Positions 56,706 to 64,000 of a stretch of 64,000 bases of DNA are shown here, in pieces. Origin of the DNA: Chitinophagaceae bacterium (lineage in GTDB: Bacteria > Bacteroidota > Bacteroidia > Chitinophagales > Chitinophagaceae); the NCBI GenBank assembly GCA_016713085.1, contig JADJPV010000006.1, forward strand, positions 62,001-126,000. The letters are read 5' to 3'. Under the pieces are notes generated by a model. It did no database searches and was not told the origin of the DNA. It worked only from the letters and a program-made list of their open reading frames with translations. The translations under genes and the position numbers were made by a program. Every line of letters starts with the position of its first letter. The stretch's first letter is position 1.

Positions 56706-57698
56706 TTATCCCAAATCAATCTCGGTGTTATCACCAATATTCAAACTTCGTGTTTCACCTTTTACTTCTGTATCGCTGCCAATGAGTGAATCTTCCAGCA
56801 CAATATCAAACAGATCGGCATAGGAGCCAATGATGGAATCTTTAACAATGGAATAGTTGATGGTTGTATTATCACCTACAGCCACATTGGGACCGATGAT
56901 GGAGTTTTTAATTTCACAGTTCTTGCCGATGCTTACCGGCTCAACTACAATTACATTTTCAAAACGGTGATCGGGTGAGATAGATGTGCCGAATTTCTTC
57001 AGCAATGTTGAATTTGATTCAAGCAGGGATTCTTTATTACCGCAATCGAACCAGTTTAAAACTTTGAACGATTTAAAATTCGAGCCCTTTTCAATCATAC
57101 ACTGCAATGCATCAGTCAAGCTGTATTCATCACGGTTCTTTACCCCATCCCTGTAATTCAGTTCCAGGCAATCGTACAACATATGTGTATCCCTGATTTT
57201 ATAAATACCTACCAAAGCAAGATTGCTTTTTGGAATTTGCGGCTTTTCCACCACTTTTAAAATCTTTCCGTCTTCATCCACTTCAGCCACACCAAAACTT
57301 CTTGGGTCATCCACTTTCTTTACAGCCAGCATTGACTGCTCACTCTGCAGCACTTCTTTTACATCATATTCGCAAATCGTATCACCAAGTACAATGATGG
57401 CTTCGTCACCTGCAACATGTTCTTTCGACAGCATAATTGCATGCCCCAGCCCCTGCCGTTCATTCTGTGTAACAAATGTGCTGTGAATATGAGGAAAGGT
57501 TTCCTTAATGTAATCATGAATTTTATCGCCCAAATAGCCAACGATAAATACAAATTCATGAACACCGGCTTCATGCAGTTGATCTACAATGATGCTCAGC
57601 ACCGTTTTTCCCGCAATGGGAATGAGGGCCTTGGGTTGTGTATATGTATGTGGCCGCAGTTTTGTTCCTGCACCTGCCACCGGAATTATTGCTTTCAT
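56706..57698 (-). CDS. Sugar-phosphate nucleotidyltransferase
   Basis: A 330-residue nucleotidyltransferase that makes an NDP-sugar from a sugar-1-phosphate. The Rossmann-like catalytic domain has AIIPVAGAGTKLRPHTYTQP (about 3-22; the usual signature reads GxGTRLRP), the PKAL substrate lysine region, and IIVLGDTICEYDVKEVL with the metal-binding Asp. The C-terminal third (about 245-330) is a left-handed beta-helix of hexapeptide-type repeats (IGKNCEIKNSIIGPNVAVG). Which sugar is used is not readable; glucose-1-P is common. The minus-strand gene diverges from glyA. A small hairpin (57707-57724) lies in its leader. Confidence 0.87.
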   Translation of the reverse strand: MKAIIPVAGAGTKLRPHTYTQPKALIPIAGKTVLSIIVDQLHEAGVHEFVFIVGYLGDKIHDYIKETFPHIHSTFVTQNERQGLGHAIMLSKEHVAGDEAIIVLGDTICEYDVKEVLQSEQSMLAVKKVDDPRSFGVAEVDEDGKILKVVEKPQIPKSNLALVGIYKIRDTHMLYDCLELNYRDGVKNRDEYSLTDALQCMIEKGSNFKSFKVLNWFDCGNKESLLESNSTLLKKFGTSISPDHRFENVIVVEPVSIGKNCEIKNSIIGPNVAVGDNTTINYSIVKDSIIGSYADLFDIVLEDSLIGSDTEVKGETRSLNIGDNTEIDLG

Positions 57699-57820
57699 TA
57701 ATATAAGCTTCGTGTAATCGAAGCGGCAATGTAGGACTTTTTGAATAAACGGAGCGACCCATGTAAGAAGCTTGTTTATAAAAAAATGGCCATATTAACA
57801 GATCACTAAACCGCACGGCT

Positions 57821-57828
57821 TATTTTTG
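57821..57828 (+). promoter_or_regulatory. TAnnTTTG promoter for glyA
   Basis: TATTTTTG matches the -7 consensus and is 92 bp before the glyA ATG, leaving a leader of about 85 nt. No clear -33 partner is seen. Confidence 0.4.
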
Positions 57829-57919
57829 CGGCTCGAAAGCAGAAACAGGGGGATTTTGATAAACGGATCGAAAATCCAGCTTCTTTATAACCAAGCAACA
57901 AATAAACTCATCAATACTC

Positions 57920-59197
57920 ATGCAAAGAGACACAGCCATCTTCAACCTCATTAACCAGGAATTAGAACGTCAGCGCCACGGAATTGAATTGATTGCCTCT
58001 GAAAACTTCACATCGTTACAGGTGATTCAGGCAATGGGCAGTGTGTTAACCAATAAATACGCTGAAGGCTACCCCGGCCGTCGTTATTATGGCGGTTGCG
58101 AAATTGTGGATCAAACTGAACAATTAGCCATCGATCGCTTAAAAGAGATTTTTGGTTGCGAATATGCCAATGTGCAGCCACATAGCGGCGCCCAGGCCAA
58201 TGCAGCAGTAATGAGTGCCATTATTCAGCCGGGAGATGATATTCTTGGACTGGATCTGAGCATGGGCGGTCATTTAACACATGGATCAGCAGTTAACTTC
58301 AGCGGCAAATTATACAAACCGCATTTTTATGGGGTGGTAAAAGAAACCGGTCTTATTGATTATGAAATGCTGGAAACCAAAGCAAGGGAAGTAAAACCAA
58401 AGCTCATCATTTGTGGAGCCAGTGCTTACAGCCGTGACTGGGATTATGTACGCATTCGTAAAGTAGCTGATGAAATTGGCGCTTTTGTATGGTGCGATAT
58501 GGCTCACCCTGCCGGATTGATTGCAAAAGGTTTATTGGGCTCTCCGTTTGAACATTGTCATTTCGTTACTTCAACAACACATAAAACTTTACGTGGGCCA
58601 AGAGGCGGCATTATTTTAATGCATAAAGATTTCGAAAATCCATTTGGATTGAAAGATGTAAAAGGCAATACAAGAATGATGAGCAACCTCATGGATATGG
58701 CCGTTTTCCCCGGACAGCAGGGAGGTCCTTTGGAACATGTAATTGCGGCCAAAGCAGTATCGTTTGGCGAAATTCTTACCGATGAATTTACAGCTTATGC
58801 CAAACAGGTTCAGCTCAATGCACAGGCAATGGCCAAAGCATTTGTAAGCAGGGAATACAAACTCATTTCTGATGGAACAGATAATCATTTAATGCTGATT
58901 GATCTCCGCAATAAAAACATCAGTGGAAAAAAAGCAGAACAGGTGTTGGGTAAAGCTGATGTTACCACCAATAAAAACATGGTTCCGTTTGATGATAAAA
59001 GTGCATTCGTAACAAGTGGCATCCGTACCGGTGTTGCAGCTATCACTACAAGAGGCATGAAAGAAGATCATATGGATTATGTGGTTGATGTAATTGACCG
59101 CAGCCTGATGAATGCAGACGACGAAATAATTTTAACAGCAATCAGAAAAGAAGTGAATGCTTTCATGGAACAGTTTCCATTGTATCCTGAATTGTGA
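57920..59197 (+). CDS. glyA: Serine hydroxymethyltransferase
   Basis: A 425-residue PLP enzyme that interconverts serine and glycine with tetrahydrofolate, the main source of one-carbon units. Motifs: LELERQRHGIELIASENFTS (about 12-32), GYPGRRYYGG (about 52-61), NVQPHSGAQANAAV, the aspartate in WCDMAHPAGLIA, the PLP lysine in FVTSTTHKTLRGPRGG (about 213-228), and the C-terminal SGIRTGVAAITTRGM. Length is typical. Cytoplasmic housekeeping gene, divergent from the nucleotidyltransferase. The frame is intact. Confidence 0.97.
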   Translation: MQRDTAIFNLINQELERQRHGIELIASENFTSLQVIQAMGSVLTNKYAEGYPGRRYYGGCEIVDQTEQLAIDRLKEIFGCEYANVQPHSGAQANAAVMSAIIQPGDDILGLDLSMGGHLTHGSAVNFSGKLYKPHFYGVVKETGLIDYEMLETKAREVKPKLIICGASAYSRDWDYVRIRKVADEIGAFVWCDMAHPAGLIAKGLLGSPFEHCHFVTSTTHKTLRGPRGGIILMHKDFENPFGLKDVKGNTRMMSNLMDMAVFPGQQGGPLEHVIAAKAVSFGEILTDEFTAYAKQVQLNAQAMAKAFVSREYKLISDGTDNHLMLIDLRNKNISGKKAEQVLGKADVTTNKNMVPFDDKSAFVTSGIRTGVAAITTRGMKEDHMDYVVDVIDRSLMNADDEIILTAIRKEVNAFMEQFPLYPEL

Positions 59198-59222
59198 TGA
59201 AGTTTCATTGAATGACTATTAA

Positions 59223-59252
59223 CTTAAAACATATTACCTGATACTTATAACT
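59223..59252 (+). repeat. Leader repeat copy 2
   Basis: Begins CTTAAAACATATTACCTGAT, 24 of 30 identical to the minus-strand element at 56631-56660, and ends 5 bp before the DUF4293 ATG. Confidence 0.45.
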
Positions 59253-59257
59253 TATCA

Positions 59258-59665
59258 ATGATACAACGCATACAATCTATCTGGCTTTTATTGGCAGGAG
59301 CCGGTTCACTGGCTACCTTAAAACTGTCGTTTTACAGTGGCAATAAAGACAACAATTTATTTGAAGAATTAAATGGCACATCACATTTTCTTTTGCTGAT
59401 ACTGGCTGTTGCTGTTGCATTGGCAGCATTTGCAGCTCTTTTCCTGTTTAAGAACCGTAAAGTGCAGACACAACTTTCTTTACTTGGATTATTATTACAG
59501 GTTGGAGCATTGGTTCTTTATTTTCTGCAAACCCAAAAATTTGTAGCAGGAAATTTCACTTTAACCTCTGCTGTTTCATTTGCTATTCCTGTTTTTTTTA
59601 TTCTTGCAATCATTGGTATACGAAAAGATGAAAAGCTTATCAAAAGCATGGACCGGTTGAGATAA
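59258..59665 (+). CDS. DUF4293 membrane protein
   Basis: A 135-residue integral membrane protein of the DUF4293 family, which is largely restricted to Bacteroidota and of unknown function. It starts MIQRIQSIWLLLAG and has four predicted helices: SIWLLLAGAGSLATLKLSF, FLLLILAVAVALAAFAALF, LLGLLLQVGALVLYFLQ and VSFAIPVFFILAIIGI. The RKDEKLIKSMDRLR tail is typical. It follows glyA by 60 bp and may be co-transcribed, though a repeat-like leader lies between them. Confidence 0.85.
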   Translation: MIQRIQSIWLLLAGAGSLATLKLSFYSGNKDNNLFEELNGTSHFLLLILAVAVALAAFAALFLFKNRKVQTQLSLLGLLLQVGALVLYFLQTQKFVAGNFTLTSAVSFAIPVFFILAIIGIRKDEKLIKSMDRLR

Positions 59666-59761
59666 TATCTAAAGCAGTCTCTCTAAAAGATTATTTCTTG
59701 GATATCTGCCGGTAAGACGGTAAGTAAAAAGGTTTGCTTTATTGGAAATTTTGTCACTGAA

Positions 59762-62506
59762 TTATTGCTTAATGAATGTTTGTGAATAATTATCTCTGCC
59801 TTCAGTAAACCTGAGTACATAAGCTCCATTGTTAAGTGTGGTGGTATTGATTGATGAAATAACTGCATGCTTGCTCACAACTCCCTGCATCATAATTCTT
59901 CCCGATAAATCCACAATAGAATACTGTGCATTCACCGCTTCCGGATGACGGAAATTCAATTGATGCTGAACTGGGTTTTGCAGCAATACAATCTTTGTAT
60001 CTTTCTTTCCACCAATTGAAACAACATGACTGTAGCTGACATTTCTCTGCCTGTCAGTTAATTTCAAACGATAGTATTTAGTTGCAGTAAACGATCCTGC
60101 ATCAAGATATGAATAGCGTGAGGCTGAACCCGGTGCAACAGATGATTTATAGGTAAAGTCAATTCCATTTGTACTTTCTTGCAGGTCAAAAAATTGAAAC
60201 TGATCTGCATTCTCCACTTCCCAGGTTAATTGGTTTCCACTGTTTGCTTTACTTGCTGAAAAAGATTTTAATGCAGATGGTAAAACCGAAACGTTTCCAA
60301 CCAAATAAGGATAACCTGTTCCTGCTGTACCAAATGAACTCATAGCTGTTGATGCTGTTGCTGCATAATTGGCCGAGTTATCAATTGAGAGAACTGTTGG
60401 CGAAGGAATCAGCAACCAGTTCGATCCTGTATATCTCCAGACTCCGATTGCTGAATTTGCAAGACTGGTAAAAGTAGCGCCTTCAATGCTGTTTGTTGCC
60501 CAATCGAGCCTTATATGAGCATTGGAACTGCCACTGGCTCTGTCGATTTGCCAAATTGCATCAGCCTGGTGTGCTCTGCTGCCAAAAGCAGTCCCGGCTG
60601 GATCGCCATTGATTGTTGTGCCTCTGAATACAGAAATAGAAAAGTCAGACCCGGAACTGGATGGAGTTACCGTTGCAGGTAAATAGTTTGAAGCAGTGCC
60701 GATTGGAAATACTCTTGCAGATGCTGCTAAGTTGTTTTGACGAAGACGGCCATTCGTTACTGATGTTGGCGCAGTAACAATATACCGGCTTGCATTTGCT
60801 CCGGTAATACTTCCTCCCGATCCTATCGTAAGATTATTTGCTCCAATAGAAATCTTTCCATTAGAAGAAGAGGAAAGAGAAAGTGTATTACTGACTGTAA
60901 CATCACGGCTTAAGGAAAGCCCCGCAGCATTTGTATTGCTGTTGGTTAAATTATAAAAGCTTGTATTTGCCGACCCCCCAATAGATTGAGCCTGTGTTGT
61001 ACTGTTAAAGGTTACCGTTGCAGTACCCGGTAAAAAGCTGCCGTTATTGATCCAGTTACGGTTGATTGTAATATTTACATTGTTGGTGGCAGCATCTAAT
61101 ACACCTCCAATGGTAAGATCGTTCAAATAAGTGGTTGCCGTAAATAAAAGCAGCGATGGGTTATTGACTGAATTAACCTGCAGATTATAAAAGGCAGGTG
61201 TACTGCTCATATAAAAAAATGAACTGGCAGGAGTTGATGCATTTCCAAACTGAACAGTTCCGCCGGTTACGGAAGAAGTGGTTGCATTATTGATATAATC
61301 ATCAAAGCTGGTTGCTGCATATTGAACAATAATCGAGCCTCCGCTCATAGTAAAATTTGAGCCAGCAGCCTGTAACCCGAATGAAGGAACACTGTAAGTA
61401 TTTTCAACTGTGCAAACAGTTACTGTTCCATTAGATTGGCTGTAGGTAACCGTTGATGAAGTGCTGCTGCCAAACAATGCACCAGTTACATTTAATGCGC
61501 CACCATCTATTGTAATTATTGCTCCTGAATTGTAATTAAGCCACCAATCTGCAGATACACCCACATTATAAGTACCGGCTGAAATTCTTAAGAGACCTGA
61601 TAATTGAGTATCTCCGTTTTGTCCGGTTACAGTAACATTCGGATTATTCAACCAGATCCCTTCATCAGAATTAATAGTTGGCCCGGCTGTTGAAAAGAAT
61701 GTATTTGAAAAAGTATAAGTGCCGGACATCTTAATGATACCCCTTGTAAGTGTAAGAAATCCTGCTGCAGCCGTTAAGTTTGAAGGCATCAGTTCAATAA
61801 TATTATTAGCTGCGGCTCCGGTATTATTGATAGTAATGTCATTGAAATCAGTTGTTGAACCGGTTCCGCTTACTGTTTGGTTCGATGATCCGTTAAACGT
61901 AACATCGGTTGTTGCTGCTCCAATCCGCAGATCAAATGTTCCATTATTGATAAGGTTTCCTGCAATATTCAAAGTATTTCCGCCATTGCCGGCCGAAATC
62001 AGAGTACCATTGTTGCTTACAGTTACATTACCGGTAACTCTTAAACTCCGGTTAGTATTATTATTTCCAATGGTTAATGAACCCGAAGTTCCGCCGCCGA
62101 TTATGAGGGATCCGATATTTTGTGCCGGTGATACATTCAATGCAACTGAATGCCCATTCAGAATAGTAACTGTGCCTGTACCTGTATTTTGTCCCGGATA
62201 ACCCTGTGATGGATTTGTAACCCATGTTGACCCATTCCATCTTTGCCAGTTAGAAGCAGCATTCCAGTTTAAACTCACTGCATTGGTTCTGTAATCTCCG
62301 GTTGACTGCCCAAACACTATGTAAGGAAAAAGAGAAATAAGAAGTAAAATAAACCCAATACAGGCAAGTGGCAGAATACGATTTATCTTAATCGCTTGAA
62401 AAAAAGATGAGTTGTTGCTGTAAAATGAGGGGAAACAGCCCAAAGGCGTTACACCATTACTGGTGATCGAAAAAGAGTTTTCGGTTCTCATTGGGTTTGG
62501 TTTCAA
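59762..62506 (-). CDS. T9SS-secreted repeat protein
   Basis: A 914-residue exported protein with beta-helix-like repeats rich in Asn, Thr, Ser and Gly, repeatedly showing strands of the GNLINNGTFDLRIG and TVTFNSTTQAQSIGG type. The hydrophobic export segment is unusually far in (about 43-64, LPLACIGFILLLISLFPYIV) after a polar N-terminal extension; no later ATG would shorten it. The C-terminus (about 840-914) is a T9SS sorting domain (ILLQNPVQHQLNFRHPE, NNGAYVLRFTEG). It is likely a cell-surface or gliding/adhesion-type protein; the substrate is unknown. A TATCTTTG promoter is 26 bp upstream of the start. Confidence 0.86.
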   Translation of the reverse strand: MKPNPMRTENSFSITSNGVTPLGCFPSFYSNNSSFFQAIKINRILPLACIGFILLLISLFPYIVFGQSTGDYRTNAVSLNWNAASNWQRWNGSTWVTNPSQGYPGQNTGTGTVTILNGHSVALNVSPAQNIGSLIIGGGTSGSLTIGNNNTNRSLRVTGNVTVSNNGTLISAGNGGNTLNIAGNLINNGTFDLRIGAATTDVTFNGSSNQTVSGTGSTTDFNDITINNTGAAANNIIELMPSNLTAAAGFLTLTRGIIKMSGTYTFSNTFFSTAGPTINSDEGIWLNNPNVTVTGQNGDTQLSGLLRISAGTYNVGVSADWWLNYNSGAIITIDGGALNVTGALFGSSTSSTVTYSQSNGTVTVCTVENTYSVPSFGLQAAGSNFTMSGGSIIVQYAATSFDDYINNATTSSVTGGTVQFGNASTPASSFFYMSSTPAFYNLQVNSVNNPSLLLFTATTYLNDLTIGGVLDAATNNVNITINRNWINNGSFLPGTATVTFNSTTQAQSIGGSANTSFYNLTNSNTNAAGLSLSRDVTVSNTLSLSSSSNGKISIGANNLTIGSGGSITGANASRYIVTAPTSVTNGRLRQNNLAASARVFPIGTASNYLPATVTPSSSGSDFSISVFRGTTINGDPAGTAFGSRAHQADAIWQIDRASGSSNAHIRLDWATNSIEGATFTSLANSAIGVWRYTGSNWLLIPSPTVLSIDNSANYAATASTAMSSFGTAGTGYPYLVGNVSVLPSALKSFSASKANSGNQLTWEVENADQFQFFDLQESTNGIDFTYKSSVAPGSASRYSYLDAGSFTATKYYRLKLTDRQRNVSYSHVVSIGGKKDTKIVLLQNPVQHQLNFRHPEAVNAQYSIVDLSGRIMMQGVVSKHAVISSINTTTLNNGAYVLRFTEGRDNYSQTFIKQ

Positions 62507-62531
62507 AAGGTATCGATTAGTAGTACGTAGA

Positions 62532-62539
62532 CAAAGATA
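62532..62539 (-). promoter_or_regulatory. TAnnTTTG promoter of the T9SS protein gene
   Basis: CAAAGATA on the plus strand reads TATCTTTG on the minus strand, an exact -7 match 26 bp from the start at 62506. It is the same octamer as the promoter at 51129-51136. Confidence 0.5.
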
Positions 62540-62724
62540 TGGGGAAACACTTAGTTTTTGAAAAATAAATGAAAATCTGCTTTACTCCTTCCGTTTATAC
62601 CTATATGACAATCAGTGATAATGTGTTTTTTGATAAAAAATGAGAGAGCCAATGCCCAAATTCCACAATCAGTTCATAATTGCTCTTTTTCATTCATTCA
62701 CAGGAATACTTGAGGTGACTGCAT

Positions 62725-62753
62725 AAAAAAGCGGGTTCATTAAATGAACCCGC
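62725..62753 (-). terminator. Terminator of the last T9SS gene
   Basis: GCGGGTTCAT and ATGAACCCGC arms (62731-62753) around a three-base loop, followed on the minus strand by six T (62725-62730). It begins about 25 nt after the stop at 62778. Strong intrinsic terminator. Confidence 0.9.
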
Positions 62754-62777
62754 TTTTATTTTATAAGGATGTAAGTT

Positions 62778-64000
62778 TTACTGTACGAATAGGCTTGTTA
62801 CTGACTTTGTTCCTGCATTTTCAATCCTCAGCATATACATGCCGGGTTTAACACTGGAAGGCAATTCAATGCTCTGACTTACAGAACCAGCCTGGAAATT
62901 CATTGTTTTAGCAAATACCTGCTGTCCGTTTGAATTAACAATTGTTACAGAATATGCACCCGCAGCAATATTGTTTGCCTGCAATGTAACCACTTTATTC
63001 TGTACAGGGTTAGGGTAAACCACGAATGCATTTGCTGTTCTTTCACTGCTTACTTTAAGAATTACACTGCTTCTTGTGCTGTTACCAAACTCAACCGCTT
63101 TTACACGATAGTAGTTCGTACGGGCAGGGTTAGCATCAGTAAAGCTGTAATCCCATTTACCATAGTCATTTCCTTTTGGCTGAACTTTTCCAATTGCAGT
63201 AAAGTTTCTGCCGTCGGTGCTGCGTTCTACTTCATAGAAATTAACATCGCTTTCAGTTAAGTTGCTCCAGTTTACCAATACGCTGCCATTGGTTTCTTTA
63301 GCGTTAACATTCGAAAATGTTACCGGCAAACCTGTAGCTCCAATTGTTGAAACACCAATAGCAAAAAAAGTCATCGTAATTTGAAACAGCATTCCAGGTT
63401 ACAGTCCCCGCTGTTGGGCCTCCTGTAAAAGCGCTTCTGGTTTGAGAGTTCCATTTACTTGCTGCAGTAGAATGTAATGCAACAGTTGAGTTTGCACCGT
63501 AAGGTAATAAGGAAGCATCATAGCTTGTTGGAGTCCAGTTAAGAGTAACATTAACATCCGAAGTTCCTGCAGGACGATCGAGCCTCCAGTAGTCAACTGT
63601 ACTAAGTTGAGTTAAAGCTGAAATACGGTTAGCATGATCGGGAGGAAGACCACGGAAATATTCTGCAGTAAAGCCATCACCAGCTAAAGCAGGTGCTGAA
63701 ATAGAAAGAGCTGCATAGATTCCTGAATTACCAACAGGGAAGGTATAAGCAGTATTTCCATTTTTTCTGATTGGACCCTGTACAAAAGAAGCGTTTGAAG
63801 CTCCGGGTGTAGTAGCACCAGCAGAAATTGTTAAAAGAGTACCTGTAGCTGTATAAAGATATCCATCAGTAAATGTGAGTGTGTTAGCGATTGTATAAGC
63901 TGTTGCAAGTGTAACACCTGTAGCACTTGTATTATTGATCCTGTAATTGATAGTATTACTTACAGTACCACCACCAGTAAGTGTCTGTGCTGCTGCTCCA
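62778..64000 (-). CDS. T9SS-secreted protein, N-terminus beyond right edge, one frameshift
   Basis: C-terminal part of a large exported protein. From 64000 inward it reads beta-rich repeats (AAAQTLTGGGTVSNTINYRI, LYTATGTLLTISAG, YTFPVGNSGIYAAL), a conserved tail RLDRPAGTSDVNVTLNWTP, a fibronectin-type region (NGSVLVNWSNLTESDVNFYE), and a T9SS sorting domain ending KPGMYMLRIENAGTKSVTS. One extra base in the A7/T7 run 63363-63369 breaks the frame between VSNYDD and FFAIGVSTIGATGLPVTF; removing it restores continuity. The upstream domain order and the export signal are not visible. Probably a surface protein of the same kind as the gene at 59762. Confidence 0.83.

Noticed and set aside
61719..62201. 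Plus-strand frame of 160 codons opposite the T9SS gene
   Set aside because: Antisense shadow of a repetitive, Val/Thr-rich coding region with no start signal or family features.

Overview
The window is from a Bacteroidota chromosome, most likely a Chitinophagaceae-type organism. The evidence is SusC/SusD pairs, T9SS C-terminal sorting domains, a LytTR/LytS-type two-component pair, a DUF4293 protein, promoters of the TAnnTTTG type and AT-rich intergenic DNA. The family-level placement is inferred from protein style, not from a tree.

Positions 1-37779 are one long minus-strand block that forms a nearly self-contained pectin (homogalacturonan) utilization locus. In transcription order it runs SusC, SusD, a DUF4957/DUF5123-like lipoprotein, PL1 pectate lyase, CE12 acetylesterase, a giant PL1-CE8-Ig-T9SS enzyme, CE8, esterase, an esterase-CE8 fusion, another esterase, GH43, a Gfo/Idh oxidoreductase, a SnoaL-like protein, GH28 and GH105. 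Catabolism follows: uxaB, uxaA, a hypothetical lipoprotein, a second Gfo/Idh, uxaC, kduD, kduI, kdgK, yhcH and eda (cut by the left edge). Together these can depolymerise and de-esterify pectin, then take galacturonate (UxaC-UxaB-UxaA) and unsaturated uronate (KduI-KduD) to KDG, KDPG, and finally pyruvate plus glyceraldehyde-3-phosphate. A divergent LacI-family gene (38142-39173) is the obvious local regulator. Similar pseudo-palindromic sites lie in front of susC/lacI, GH28 and uxaC.

Positions 39314-45115 hold a second SusC/SusD pair (SusD-like_2 type) with an unknown lipoprotein. A histidine kinase/LytTR regulator pair follows (45634-47387). Positions 47589-64000 are mostly housekeeping: tRNA-Pro, dnaA, a split 5'-nucleotidase, an FAD oxidoreductase, an ABC-2 exporter, a nitronate-monooxygenase-like enzyme, a sugar nucleotidyltransferase, glyA, DUF4293 and two T9SS-secreted proteins, the last cut by the right edge.

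Twelve genes contain disrupted frames: 13 single-base indels and 3 in-frame stops. Most indels are one base too few in A/T homopolymers. They also hit dnaA, an essential gene, so many are probably base-calling errors in an unpolished assembly rather than decay. I give the rebuilt gene spans and each lesion position.
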